Shown: positions 44,288 to 56,613, counted from the first letter of the stretch. The stretch: DNA of 64,000 nucleotides from Rhizopus sp. PT2906 (GCA_025529335.1 JAMYHX010000149.1:20131-84130), one strand, 5' to 3'. Notes: a model not told the origin generated them from the sequence alone. Numbers and translations are program-made.

Positions 44288-47200
44288 TCAGTTTCTGAAA
44301 TAACGAGGTTCATCGAATACATGGTATCTGTGTCCACGTACTCCTTGTCCATAAAACATGGAAGGATATCTTAGTTCTGGTTTAACTTCTTGCTCAGGAA
44401 TACGATCATAAGACGCCTTCCAGTAATCCTTTGGATTATCGACCACTTGGAATTTACCAGATTGAATTTCCGTATCTGTAATGCCTCCATGACTGATACG
44501 AGCATAACCAACACGACGCAAACCTCTGTAACCTACATACTCACACCAACGATCCCAATCAGTAGGGTCGATGTCATTGATCTGACCACCGTCAAAGAGC
44601 AAGTGATAGATTTCTTGTTGTGGTTTAGTGACTACATAGCCAAGGAACACAAATGGATTTGGACTAGTGCGCATAATCTCTGCCAACTTGGTCGTCTGCT
44701 GAATTCTATCATTGTAGTTTTCGTCCTGTCCGTTGTGGCTGACAATAAAGTCCACAGGCTGCCCATAGACATCCAAAGTGGCATGAATGGCGCATGCCAG
44801 TTCTCCTACAGGTGAAGGTAAAAGATGGTGTTCTGATTTGATAATAGGAAACTTGGAAAGCATTAAGCAACCCCAGGTATGTTTCATGCTTGCAGGTCCC
44901 TACAACCAGAATGTTAGACTATGCAATACATACATATATGCAATAACTTACAAAATCAAGATAGTAGCCTAGTTCTTCAGCAATAGATTGTGCCCAATCA
45001 CGATTACCCATGATGATTCTCATCGTATCAGATTCAAGAAGACCTAATATAATGAATGATTATGAAACACTTCTATTTCTTACATTCATTCTTACCAACA
45101 ACATCCAACTGAAGGTCACGAATGGCGTCACGCATGCGGCGTTCACTAGCCCACATATCATTGTCCAAAGCAAAATGAATAGTCCAAATACCAGCAGTGA
45201 ATGACTTTTCGGAGGTTGCATAGGGCGCAGGTGATGTGGTATTCATCAGACGATGTGTTGACACCAAAGTAGAAAGTCCAATAAAAAAGGCAACTAATAT
45301 ACGAGTCATGAATCGAGCATGCTTCAGTATATGAAACTGAGCCAGTCTCTTTTGAACATCTTGTCTTGCTTGCTTGTTTGCGTTGAAGACGCCCAAACCA
45401 ATCAGGAGCATAACCGAGCAAAGGATGACATCAGTTCTTTCACGAGCATAGACGCCACCAGGCACAAATTCATAAGCAACAACCCAGACATGTGCCAAGC
45501 ACAGTATATTGTATGACATGAATGCTGAGAATAAGGTAATAAAAGGTGATTGCGTAGACAGACCACGGGTCATGGCAGGCATGATGGATGTCAAATAAGT
45601 ACCCAAGACAAGGCCACCATAAAATGCTGTCCATGAAGAATAAATGTAAAAGATCGCACAAGAGGCTGCACCAACGGCGTACCATCCAAAACTGGTCGTC
45701 AATCGTCGATAAGGTGAAATAGCAAGACCGATGCCAAGAGCGGCAATAGTGGCGATACCCCATGGTACTGGGTCAGGACCATAGTTTGGATATCCATCTA
45801 CTGTCCAGCGCATGATCGTAGAAGAATCGGTATACATCGAATGAAGTGCAAACAATAAGCTACCAAAGCCTAATCCAGCCAAGAGAGAGCTACCAGGATA
45901 TCTCACAGCAGATTCGTTACTTGATTCTGAACGACGACCATTAGAAAAATCACGCAAGAGGACATCAATGGATGCAACAACACCAAATACAAGGCCCACG
46001 TCGTTCAGACCTCCGTTCTGTCTATTCATGATTGGCCAAACGGGATTTTCCGTGTACCAAGCCATCTTGACAACGCAGTGCATGATCAGACCAAGCCCCC
46101 AGATGAGAACAGAGCGCTCAAGTTCTCCAGTCTGACCATTGGATTCAATCCATCCGGCAACCCAGGCCGTCAAACTCAAGCCGATACCAATTGCAGACAA
46201 GGACAAGCGCCAGACAGGGTCAACTTTGAGATAGGAAGCAACACCTACCAAGGAAATCAAGTGAACAAGTCCACGATATTTGTATACAAGTCGTCTTAAA
46301 GGCCGAATGACAAGGAATACTGGAAGTAAGGTGATAAGCAAGAATGCTTCATAGCCTGAAATACCCATATACCATAATGGGAAGTACCTGAACATATGAT
46401 CAATTTAGACACACACACACGTTCAAGAATAATTCGCGTATACGTTACCATATCAAGAGAGCCAGCGAGGTAAGCATTGACCAGAATACAAATGCTGACA
46501 AATATCATGTGAGCATTCTTTTTTTTATATTTGGTCTATTCTTACCTAAATATGTTTCTGTAGCAAACCCTCTAAGCATAGTCAATGTACGTAAAGTAGA
46601 AGCATCTATATTGCCTTCTGGGCTAATATCATTTTTAGATTGTATTAGCATAAGAAAAGAGAGAAAAGCAAGAAAAAAAGAAAGGTTACTTTACTTGGCT
46701 GTAAATGGAACAGAGCTTCATAAAAATAAAAATTAGTTTTCCGACCGCTTTTTTGTGTAAAGACTACTTACGAAGCAGACAAGGCAGCTGTTGCTAAATT
46801 TGGTGATTTGTCAGTGATTGTCAATTCAAAGTTCTGGAATTCAATGGCAGTAACTGCATCATAAGCGACATCATATAATATCAAGGACCATTCAAAGAAA
46901 GCATAGGTCGTATAGGCTAAAGAACAGAAAAGATGAGACGTATTCCTCGTTGGAATATAATCTTACCTCCAGGTATTCTATGAACCTTGTGTTGAATAAA
47001 GAAATAAATCATTGGAGGTAATGTGATAAAAAAGGCCGATGTAAGAGACCTTCTCCATTTGACAGCAGTTTGATTAGCCTTTGCGCTTGAGTAAAGAACA
47101 CCGAGCTGCCATGGTAATGTACAAAGGAGATAGAGTATCATTGCAATGTCGTGAGTAAGATGATCATCTGTAGAGGTGATATACACCCATCCACCGCATG

Positions 47201-47732
47201 CAACCGTTCTAATGATGCCCACTGACAACAAAAATAAGCCAAACCCATTTGATACTGTCTTGGCAGATTGCGTTGTATAAAAGTACCAAAGGAATACAAG
47301 TGCAAACCGGGGCCCTGAGGTCAGTGCAATGAAAATTTGAAAGATGGCACGAGCAGGGTATCTATCTCCGGTAGTTGCGCTGACACTTGGAAACCATTCC
47401 TAATGAAGCAAGGTTAAGCGTCATGAGCCTTCTCTTTCTTCATGTTCCTCATCTTACATCAGGGTATCCAAAATATTCATTTTGCACAATCTTGTAATAA
47501 TGTGTATAACAGCCAACAGCAAGCGCAATTAAGAAGGCACCTATTGTATATATCAGTTGGTGTGTAAAATAGCTGAGTCAATATGTTACTGTATGCAAAA
47601 AGAGTATGCGAATAAGAGATATATTTGGCTCCAATCTATGTGTAATTATGAGTATAGTTCGTTCTTGTCTATATATGTATATATATTTTTTTCCTTTACT
47701 CTTTTGACAATGATTGGCTTTACTTCAGTCAT
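44288..47732 (-). CDS. CWH43: CWH43 family protein (GPI-anchor lipid remodelling)
   Basis: Large membrane protein that in yeast exchanges the GPI lipid for ceramide. Exons 47540-47458, 47399-46967, 46916-46772, 46622-46546, 46494-46449, 46387-45096, 45043-44952 and 44899-44288 join in frame to about 926 codons. The N-terminal part is the multi-spanning Frag1/PGAP2-like region (LAVGCYTHYYKIVQN ... FALVFLWYFYTTQ), the middle is the polytopic region (KVDPVWRLSLSAIGIGLSLT), and the C-terminal third is the endonuclease/exonuclease/phosphatase-like domain (GIWTIHFALDNDMWASERRM, LDVVGLLESDTMRIIMGNRD, FIVSHNGQDEN). The first coding exon is not resolved. A possible ATG at 47732 does not join in phase, so another small exon is likely. 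Confidence 0.92.
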
Positions 47733-48297
47733 CTCTAAAGCGCAAAGAAGAGATGTCGAAGCGCGCTTAAAGATTTTTAATTCGAATGGGGGGTAGTCTT
47801 AAAACCCCGCATTTACTATTGATGTACTTTATTCAGGTACACACTCGCATTCGTACATGGTCAATACACAAAACTGCAATGGGAGAAGTGCATAAGGCAT
47901 TCGTGATATGTGTCGTGTAAAATTTTACACTCTATAGCCTATACGTGCCATGTTTACTGTGTTTTGTATGCTTTTCATTGTTAAATATCACGTGTTAATG
48001 TTAGAACAAAGAAATAGTATTGAAACCACGCCTGTTATGGCTGTAGTTGTTGATCCTTACATCGTATGTTACCACCAGCACTGCTTCCATTGAGAATTGG
48101 ATACAAGAACAAACAATATTTGCATTAAACGTCATTATAATAGACATAAGCAAAAAGTCAATACATACACGTCGTCATCCTTATAGGGAATGTGTTTATA
48201 ATGGGCATATTAAATATGTAAATATAAATCAATCCATACAAGAATAAAAAGGACGCTGCAGCATTCTTTTTTCTTCTCATTCAAGACAGTTATCATA
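47733..48297. other. Spacer upstream of CWH43 and the second secreted protein
   Basis: About 560 bp, AT-rich, divergent promoter region. AATAAAAAGG at 48244-48253, 45 bp before the ATG at 48298, is the best TATA-like element for the secreted-protein gene. No gene seen. Confidence 0.4.
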
Positions 48298-48633
48298 ATG
48301 CGCTCTACTCTTATCTCTCTTGCCTTGGTTGCTACTCTTGCTCTTGTTTCTGCCGTTCCTAGCAATCCTAATGATGATATTGTTAGACGAGTTGTTACTC
48401 TTGCCAAAAAGTCTAATGCCGATGCCATTTATCGCCGCACTTTGAACAGAGAGGCTTTACTCGGTGAATCCAAATTTGTCCGCCGTGACGAAGAAGACGA
48501 AAAAGACGAAAAAGACGAAGAAGAAGAGCAGGATGAAGATGACAAAGATGATGAAGATGAACAAGATTCGGCCTCTCTTGAACGTCGTAATATCCTTGAT
48601 GGCCTTGAAGATGACCTTGATGTTGACATTTAA
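48298..48633 (+). CDS. Small secreted acidic protein with dibasic cleavage sites
   Basis: One exon, 111 residues, family not recognised. The signal peptide MRSTLISLALVATLALVSA is followed by short segments bounded by basic pairs: IVRR, AKK, IYRR, FVRR and LERR. They separate VVTLAKKSNADAIYRR, TLNREALLGESKFVRR, a ~35-residue Asp/Glu/Lys block and a C-terminal NILDGLEDDLDVDI. The architecture (signal peptide, kexin-like sites, acidic low-complexity region) parallels the 320-residue precursor at 39519, although the sequences do not align. Role unknown; a processed peptide precursor is an inference. A TATA-like word is 45-54 bp upstream. Confidence 0.8.
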   Translation: MRSTLISLALVATLALVSAVPSNPNDDIVRRVVTLAKKSNADAIYRRTLNREALLGESKFVRRDEEDEKDEKDEEEEQDEDDKDDEDEQDSASLERRNILDGLEDDLDVDI

Positions 48634-48974
48634 CTAATTCTTGATCTAATCATTAAGATACCAAGCAAAATGCTAATAAAGCCATCCTTTTTCACGTTGG
48701 GATATAAAATATCGTTTATATTTTGATCAATCATTCTTTTATATGAGGCGCTCTGGGGCTTTTGGGGGTAAAAGAGTGTGTATCTGTAGGATGAGAGATA
48801 TGCCCACTTATCTTTTTTACATTTATGTTGATGATACACTAAGCATATAAGAAATATACAGTGATATTGTGTTATTGAGTAACGCGTCTCATTAATCTGT
48901 TCGTGCGAGGTCCTGATAAAGTCGACTATGCGTATTTTTTTTTTTATTTTTTTTTTTTTTAAAAAAATAAATTC
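48634..48974. other. Spacer before SEN2
   Basis: 340 bp of AT-rich sequence. A run of T (about 48938-48960, with one A) followed by A-rich sequence abuts the SEN2 start. AATAAAG near 48675 is a plausible 3'-end signal for the secreted-protein gene. Nothing else seen. Confidence 0.4.
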
Positions 48975-49918
48975 ATGAAGAAAGGAAACCCAATAGTCAT
49001 AAAACCACTTCCTATTGAAGTATATGAGGCAAATACAATTTATAGACGAATAATACAGCTATGCTTAAGCTGGTTTCACTATTACTTTAAACGTCCACCT
49101 TATCAAGCAACATTTCTTGAATTTGGCAATTTCATTTGGATTCATAATGAACATCGACATCAGATCTATAATTATGGTTTCTTTGGAAAGGGGAATTTAT
49201 CGAGAAGTGAACCAACATGGTTAAGTAGAACAATAGAACAGCATAAACTATCTTTGGAAGACGTTACGGTGGAGAGACGCAAAAAGAGAAGAGAGAAAAA
49301 AAGGAATCAAGCCATTAGGGATGATCAAGACAAATACCAGCCTGATCAACTGCTGGATTTAGTAGAGTATAAAGACATGGAAACTCTCCAATTAGACCCT
49401 TGTGAAGCATATTTTTTGATATTTGCATTAAAAGCGCTTGACATTAGAAATAGTAAACAGAAGCTCCTATCGATTGAACAGTGCTGGACCAAGTTTTGTC
49501 AAAATGATCCAACATTTCATTATACATATGCTGTGTATCACTACTATCGAAGCTTAGGATGGGTGCCTAAAAGTGGAATCAAATTTGGTGTAGATTTTGG
49601 TAAATGAAAACATATTCGGCACCTATTCACCTGTCACTTACAAATATCTCTTTTTTTTCTATTAAAGTATTGTATAAACTAGGACCAGCATATCGACATG
49701 CGGATTATGCGGTAATTATCATACCGCTACAAAAGGGACAACCTGAAGATACTAAAAGCTGGCAATGGCTATTAAGACTGAATCGTATATGTACACAAGT
49801 GAAAAAGACACTAGTCCTATGCTATGTCACTATACCCGAATTAATCAATCATATCGGGAACTACAGAATACAGGAAGTAGTCTATAGGCGCTGGTCAGCT
49901 CAAAAGAATAGAGAGTGA
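48975..49918 (+). CDS. SEN2: tRNA-splicing endonuclease catalytic subunit Sen2
   Basis: Cleaves the 5' splice site of intron-containing pre-tRNAs as part of the Sen2-Sen15-Sen34-Sen54 complex. Two exons, 48975-49599 and 49668-49918, give 291 residues. The N-terminal region has a Lys/Arg-rich helix (VERRKKRREKKRNQ) and CEAYFLIFALKALDI. The nuclease fold follows with the family signature HYYRSLGWVPKSGIKFGVDF continued across the intron by VLYKLGPAYRHADYAVIIIP, then QVKKTLVLCYVTIPE. This supplies the conserved Tyr, His and Lys of the active site. Shorter than yeast Sen2 (377 residues), mostly in the N-terminal part. Convergent with the aldo/keto reductase gene, 45 bp apart. Confidence 0.92.
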
Positions 49919-49963
49919 TACATATTTGATCCAGAATTGTCATTGCATTTATTATACATGTAA

Positions 49964-51216
49964 TTAGATACCACGAACTCTATGTGGTTCATATATTTCT
50001 TCGAGGTATTTGATATCTTCCTTACTTAACCTTATTTCAAGAGAGCCTATCATATCGTCTATTTGTGACCCATCAGTAATACCTACGATAGGTGCAGTAA
50101 CATAAGGTTTTGATAACAGCCATGCTAGGGCAACCTACTTTGAAATTAGTAAACTACTCACAATATTCTTTTTCTTTTTCTTTTTTTTTTTTTTTTGCTG
50201 CACCTGAGCTGGTGAACATTTGTACTTTGCAGCAGTCTTGATAACTCTGTTGATGATGGCGTTATTGTTACTGTCCTCTTCTGTTTGAAAAAGGAAAGGA
50301 ATAGACATATCCGAACTTGTACGCGCTGTCTTTCTGTTTCTACCCGCCAAATAGCCTTTGGCTAAGGGTGACCATGGAATGATAGCGATGCCACTGTCTT
50401 GGCAGTAAGGGATCATCTCCCGTTCTTCTTCACGATAAAGAAGATTGTAAAAGTTCTGCATAGATACAAACTTGGTCCATCCATTTCTTTCAGCTATAGC
50501 ATTTGCCTTTTGAAACTGCCAAGCATAACCTGAGCTTGCACCGATATATCTGACCTTACCAGAACGTACCAAATCATGTAATGCTTCCATGGTCTCCTCA
50601 ATCGATGTTTGCTTTAAAAGGGCGTTCATGAGCATACAAAGATATATACATACTACAATCTAGAACTCACAGGGTCAAATCTATGGATCTGGTATAAATC
50701 AATGTATCCCACACCTAGTCTCTCAAGGGAAGCATCGACAGCATCAAATAAATGTTTTCGTGATGTGCCTAGGGTATTGATATATTCAAAAGTGCATTCA
50801 TTTCGTCTATCCCATGAGCACTGTCTTGATACATCATCAAAGACATTGAAGAATACTTTAGTTGCTATCACAATCTGAGACCGAGGTATATCAAATTTCT
50901 TGATAGCCTTTCCCAACAAACGTTCGCTTTCACCATTTGAGTACATGTCTGCTGTGTCAAAAAAGTTGATACCAGCCTTATAAGCCTTTTCAATCAATTC
51001 CAAAGACTCTCTTTCATCCTTTGCCCAGACTTTCCATCGAGAAGAGCCAAAGGACATACAACCTAAACAAAAACGTGATACCTAAAGTCAAGTTGTTTTT
51101 TTTTTTTAACTGGTGTATTATTGTTTGCTTTTCGTTGTGATATAATTTACTTTCATTCCCGTTTTTCCAAAGGGAACATATGACATCTTTTGAGTTGATT
51201 TGGATTCTAACGGCAT
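49964..51216 (-). CDS. Aldo/keto reductase
   Basis: NADPH-dependent oxidoreductase of the AKR superfamily; the substrate is not predictable. Four exons, 51216-51151, 51081-50671, 50611-50204 and 50134-49964, give 351 residues. The fold runs from VPFGKTGMKVSRFCLGCMSF through INFFDTADMYSNGESERLLG (conserved Asp and Tyr), VIATKVFFN (Lys), IDLYQIHRFD (His), SGKVRYIGASS, the cofactor region IIPWSPLAKGYLAG and the C-terminal PIVGITDGSQIDDM. The catalytic tetrad is present. It resembles the fungal aryl-alcohol-dehydrogenase-like and YakC-type subgroup. The third intron donor is followed by a long A/T run (50163-50196). Confidence 0.93.
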
Positions 51217-51740
51217 TTTAAGGTGTATAAAAATGAAAGATTTAATGACTCCCTTTTATATGAAGGGTAGAATAGGGAAAGTGCTATCGTAAGCTTGTTT
51301 CCATTTTGGATATTCTTTAAAAAGGTACACGTATCCTTTCCCAGTTTGTATCACACAATTAAACAGACACACATATATAAACACGTATTTAATCCTCAAG
51401 GGACTCTAGAGATTATAATCATTCAACCATGTGAACCTCTTTATTCTACATGCATCATTATAAAGGGTAGCAGTAAGGTCAGACAGATTAATGATTTTAC
51501 TACATATAAAGAGGGAAATAATATGATCTCTCTATTGAGAGAATATAAACAATAATGTAAGTTTGTGTCGTTGTTTTTAAACTCGCCCAAGAAAGACAAG
51601 TAGAGAGAAAGAAAAAAAAAATCCCTTTTTTTTAACCTTTTTCTTTATTTTTTTTTTTATTGAGTACAGTAACGCATTTATACACGAGAGAGAAAGAGGG
51701 AAAAAAAGAGTAGGAATCTAACTGATCATTTAGTTTAGAC
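51217..51740. promoter_or_regulatory. Divergent promoter region, aldo/keto reductase / KH protein
   Basis: About 520 bp. It contains two poly-T/poly-A tracts (51608-51660), a C-poor leader before the KH gene, and an 86-codon frame (51295-51555) without coding character. No gene credited. Confidence 0.4.
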
Positions 51741-52828
51741 ATGACTTCTGTTGACCAGTTTTCTGATCATAGAAACGACACTATTGCTGATCAACCAATG
51801 ATGGGTAAAATCAATAATGACGATTTAACCCTTCGAGCACTCGTGTCAACAAAAGAAGCAGGTGTCATTATTGGAAAAGGTAATAAAAATAATATAGTAA
51901 TAATAGTATATAAAACGTGTGTACATCTGTAGGCGGAAGTAATGTAGCAAAAATAAGAGAATCAACTGGTGTAAAAGCAGGTGTCTCTAAATCAGTTCAA
52001 GGTATACCAGATCGTGTGTTGACTATTAGTGGCACTTTACAAGGTGTTGCCAAAGCCTATTCACTGATTGCAAACACATTATCCCAGACATTGCCTGCCA
52101 ATAATATGCACATGATTCATCTTCGTCTATTGGTATCTCATAACTTGATGGGCTCTGTCATTGGTCGACAGGGTGTCAAAATCAAGCAGATTCAAGATAC
52201 TTGGGGAGTTCGTATGGTAGCATCAAAGACATTGCTGCCTCAGAGCACAGAGCGTATTATAGAGATCAAGGGTACCGTCGATGGTATCTACAGCGCCATT
52301 TTGGATATGGGACGTTGTCTGATGGAGGATAAAGACAGAGCATATGGCACTATTCTATATAATCCCATAAAGGCTAGTCAAGTTGCTCAGAATACTGCTG
52401 CTACTGTTACAGCTGCTACTACCAACACTAATACTACTCCTACTACCGCACCACAGAACAACAATTATTCACCATCTTCATCAAAGCATCAACAACAACA
52501 ACAACAACCAGCAGTAAGGTTAGATGATCCAGCAATACGTACTCAAAACATTTCCATTCCGGCAGATATGGTAGGATGTATCATCGGAAAGGGTGGTGCC
52601 AAGATTGCAGAAATACGTAGACTTTCAGGATCTCGAATTTCGATCGCAAAGATGCCCCATGACGAGACTGGAGAAAGGATGTTTACGATTCAAGGAACTC
52701 CCGAAGCAAATGAACGTGCGCTTTACTTACTTTATGAACAACTTGAAAACGAAAAGGAACGTCGACTTCGAAGTGTCTTGTCGGATAACTTGATTGAAAA
52801 TGAACCAGTATCGTCTTTGCGTTCGTAA
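51741..52828 (+). CDS. Triple KH-domain RNA-binding protein (PCBP/Hek2/Rnc1-like)
   Basis: Binds single-stranded pyrimidine-rich RNA; relatives regulate mRNA stability and localisation. Two exons, 51741-51879 and 51933-52828, give 344 residues. KH1 is LRALVSTKEAGVIIGKGG split by the intron inside the GXXG loop, KH2 is LRLLVSHNLMGSVIGRQG with IKQIQDTWGVRMVAS, and KH3 is ISIPADMVGCIIGKGG with IAEIRRLSGSRISIA. A Thr/Asn/Gln-rich linker (about 205-250) separates KH2 and KH3. All three GXXG loops (GKGG, GRQG, GKGG) are intact. Confidence 0.93.
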
Positions 52829-53014
52829 TGTATCCCTTCTTTTTTTTGCTTTTCTTTCTTTCTTCATCCCCTCCCAAAAAAAAAACATGCTCCCCTCAAA
52901 ATATATGCACACAAACACACACACACATATATATCAATGTTGCAACTAACCAAAAAAATAGCCTTTCCCCTTCTTTCCTCCCCCTCTTCTTTCCTCTGTC
53001 CTTCAACAACCAGT

Positions 53015-54324
53015 TTATTGTATGATAGTAAAACGACGAATTAAAATTCCTAATAATATTCCATAAATACAAAGACTGCATAATCTGACAAAATACACTA
53101 TAATTCGTTTTTTTAAATTGGGTGCCTTTTCCTTGATCGGCATAAGAAAGAAGGCTAGGATGATACCAGATGCAAGCCCACCCAGATGAGAATAACTATC
53201 GACCCTATTTGTGGGGATTAGTTTTTGTTAAAAGATGTCTTTATTCAACGTACTCTGGCAATAAACCAAGCAAAAAGCAAGCAAAGGTTACCAAAAAGAG
53301 TTTTACAAAATGCTGTAACCTCTTCTCTGTACTCTTCCAATGAACTAGCAAGTCAATATACAAATACCCCAAATAACCAAAGAGCGAACTACTACAACCA
53401 AGATATACTATACATATATAATCAAAAAGTTGAGAAAGAGGAATCTTTTCAATATCCTTATCATTTTGTTACCGGTCAGAGGCTCTGCAAAATTTGCCCC
53501 AAGAACATGTCCAAATATGCCAGAGCAGATAAATAAAACTAGTCAAAGAAGAGTTAGAGATACCCAAGTGGCAAAACTGTAGTTGACTATTTGTACTAAT
53601 TATTCGGTTTACGTGATGTTCGAAGTGAATTGATCGCTTGTTCGAGCTTGACGCTTATGATCAATAAGATCGCTCCATCTAAGAATAGATGGATTATCCC
53701 GGTATGAAGAGCCAAGGGAGTCGCAAATCTGACGACTTGATCAGGCACACCCGGTAGACGAAAGGGTGTCATTCCGCAAATGGTCTCAAGCGAGCAACTA
53801 GTGTTAAAGAGGGCAGGCGACGAAGGAGCAAGGAGACTGAGTGTTTCATTCATTAGTGTTGTGTTCAAGCAAATGTATCGTTGACCTGTTGGCATGGCAC
53901 CGATAGGCTTCATACAGGGCACAAATCTTGCACCTGTCTGGATCATGGTCTCAATCGAGGGTCCAACCATACTGTTGAGGGGATACAGTTCAAAAAATTC
54001 CCCTGAGGTTTGTCTGTTTAGCAAAAGCTCGCCTGAAAACAAGATAATCAAGATAACCAGCCACAACCAGCTAAAGAGTGGCCAATGGTCGTTCTCGGTT
54101 GATGGTCCAATAGAGATGTATCGAAGTATGTTGCATTCGTCTTTATTACTCTCTTCCTCAGGTGATTGTTCTTCTTCTTGTTGTTGTTCTATGGGTATAA
54201 TCAAACTTGGTGGGCATTTTTCTGTTCTTTGTGTGCGTTTTATGAATTGTACATGACTCAGTTGACGGCTGTGTCTTGCTCGTCTTTTCTTGACAAGTTC
54301 CTCTAGAGCGGCTTGTTCCGACAT
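53015..54324 (-). CDS. Rhomboid-family intramembrane serine protease
   Basis: Four exons, 54324-53613, 53538-53473, 53407-53254 and 53204-53015, give 373 residues. A ~75-residue cytosolic N-terminus (Arg/Glu-rich) precedes the first membrane span (WPLFSWLWLVILIILFSGEL). The luminal loop has CSLETICGMTPFRLPGVPDQ then VRFATPLALHTGIIHLFLDG. The next spans carry SGIFGHVLGANFAEPL, the catalytic Ser in LGCSSSLFGYLGYLYIDLLV (about S265) and the catalytic His in SYSHLGGLASGIILAFFLMP (about H317). Both dyad residues are present, so an active protease is expected. The loop around the Ser is GCSS rather than the common GASG. The three C-terminal introns make the frame look truncated at first sight. Confidence 0.88.
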
Positions 54325-54511
54325 ATATATACAGCATGTAAACAAGAAGAAGAAGAGAAATAAAATGATTTATTGTCAAGTTTCTTTTTTAGTTCTACCC
54401 CCTTTCTCTACCCCCTCTCTTTCAATAGGATGCATTTATGAATATATGAAAAGACACATTATTTATTGTATATGTGTGTGAGATGCATATGATAAAAAAG
54501 GGAACAATTGA

Positions 54512-56613
54512 TTAAGTAGATCTTTGTCGATAGCATCCATGACCAAAACTGAGAGGAATTAACTTGTTCAATTCTGATTTGGCAACCACTGATAAATCAT
54601 GTGCATCCAACACGAGCAAGAATGAAGTATCTCTGGTTGCATCCATCACAACACTAATCAACACACCCGAATCTTCTTGTTCATCCTTTTCGTCTGATAA
54701 TTGATCTTTAGGCCTTGGCACAAACTGTGCTTCACTGGGATAACAATTATCCTCATGCCAAGTGGCAACAACTGCACTATTGTCCACATCCTGCATTAAT
54801 TGTGATTAATAACTAATCAAAACATGTATGCAGCAACAAAAACTTTTACCAATTTCACTATAGAGTTCCATATCTTGCTGTTACCCGTGTTGCCAAGACC
54901 GTAGACAAATGAGTACTTGCGCATTCTGTAATGAGGATTGACTTGGGGTAACTCAATAACGGTATCTGATATTCTTTCATACTTGATGATAGGCATCCAA
55001 GCATGCCATCCGCTTGATCCCGTCGCGTTCTCCGGAAGATGAGACTGGCCAGTGACATAGTTCCAGACAGAGCCTATACGAGAAGTAATACCAATGGTTG
55101 ATGGGATATAGGAGTTGTTGGCCAGATAAATCTTGTTTGCTTCCTGTCGAGGGTTGCTTAACACAAATCGTCTGATTTCAGAGGGCGGCAAGCGGTCCAT
55201 GTTGGGATCCCGCAGGTTCTCTGTGGACAACTGATGAACGATCTTGTCGTCTTCATAACATACTAAATCCACAACAACATTGCCATGTACATCCTCATAA
55301 GCATTCACTTGATTTAAGGAGAAGCATGCACTAGATCGATAACAAGCAATGACGTTCTTGTCTGCACGAGAGATGACATAGAACAGGGTGGGTTCTGAAG
55401 GGTAAAACGTGAATGAGTCGAGGACACTTTCGTTCCATGCGAATCGAACAGCGCCCGAATTGGCCAGCATAGGATGAATGACCATAATGATATAATTTGA
55501 TGTCAAGGCAAATCCGTTAACCCAACCGGTAGGTGCATTCCAGATAGAGGCAATCACATGTCCCTTGGGTTCTTCCTTTGATACAGAAAAGAAATGGTAT
55601 CGGGTCGTTCGATAACCAATCTCCATTGTAAAGTTGATATATTCACCCGTTTCATGATCAATCTGTCCATTAGGGCAAGAACTGTACCCTTTAAACTCAG
55701 GGTTAACCTCATCCCAAGTTTGAATACGAGAAGGACTCAGGTCAAATGGATCTAGTTCTTGAATCTAACCAAAATGGTTATATTTAAGGCAACATTTCTT
55801 TATCTCCCCCTTGAAACTTACATGATTAGCAAAGTCTTGACAAAACAAAAGTCCATCGAGACCAGGCATTTGTGCCGTCATACGTTGACCACAAGGAACA
55901 CGGTCAGGTTTTAATTTTTTCCCATTATTTAACAGTTTGATGAGCATCGTTTGGTTAGGGTTCGTCTTGAACAGACCTGCAGGGAAGTTAGGTGCGTATC
56001 CATGGTGATCACGAATTTTTTCAATAAGACGTTTTGTTGGTAAACGATGACGATATGTAATTGTGTTTCTTTCTCCATTAAAATCAAATCTGTTCACTAA
56101 AGGAAGGCTATAATCCAATACTTAGTTTCCCCCCTAAAAAAAGAAAGACGACAACTTACGCATCAAACCAATGGCCAAGAGTAAAAGTAGCTGTTGCACT
56201 CTGAAGGATACCATCGATCTCTATTTTCCTTGTATATTTTATATCATAAACACCAGGGCCGATGGTATAGTGTTCACTGATAAGCCAAGCAGGAAGGGTG
56301 CCATTCACTGTTAGATCTTGCACCTGTTGAGATTCAGTTGTATTTTGAAAGCCCTTTTTTTGTATGTAAAAAGTAATAAGAGATATGTTTTAGCATATAA
56401 TATGTGTATATATATCACCTTGGTATGTGAAGCACTAGCTGACTCACTTGTAGTTGCGTCTGAAGCAGTTCGGCTTAAATTAGGTTGATTTTGACTATTT
56501 AATAAAGATCTGTCTTCAACTAATGTGGCATCTTCTTGTGTCACAATTGGTTGAAGAGGATGTTCGGCTTCTGATTGAGGTTCAAGAGTAATACTAGTAT
56601 CAATATCTGTCAT
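54512..56613 (-). CDS. Carotenoid cleavage oxygenase-like protein (RPE65 family), iron ligands apparently substituted
   Basis: Five exons, 56613-56419, 56353-56160, 56107-55822, 55764-54850 and 54790-54512, give 622 residues with consistent phases. Family landmarks: TVNGTLPAWLISEHYTIGPG, FTLGHWFDALPLVNRFDFNG, TAQMPGLDGLLFCQDF, NPHYRMRKYSFVYGLG, and PSEAQFVPRPKDQ then VLISVVMDATRDTSFLLVLD. Four His normally hold the Fe(II). At the expected sites I read C255 (SSCPNGQIDHETGE, normally AHP), N308 (WVNGFALTSNY, normally HSF) and N376 (CFSLNQVNAYED, normally FHxVNAYE), with only the last (H614, SFGHGCY) kept. Mucorales use such enzymes to make trisporic-acid precursors and apocarotenoids; this one may be a regulatory or binding pseudoenzyme (inference). 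No stops or shifts, so it looks maintained. Confidence 0.9.

Noticed and set aside
53225..53536. 103-codon plus-strand frame
   Set aside because: Antisense to the small exons of the rhomboid gene, whose splice chain and catalytic motifs are convincing.
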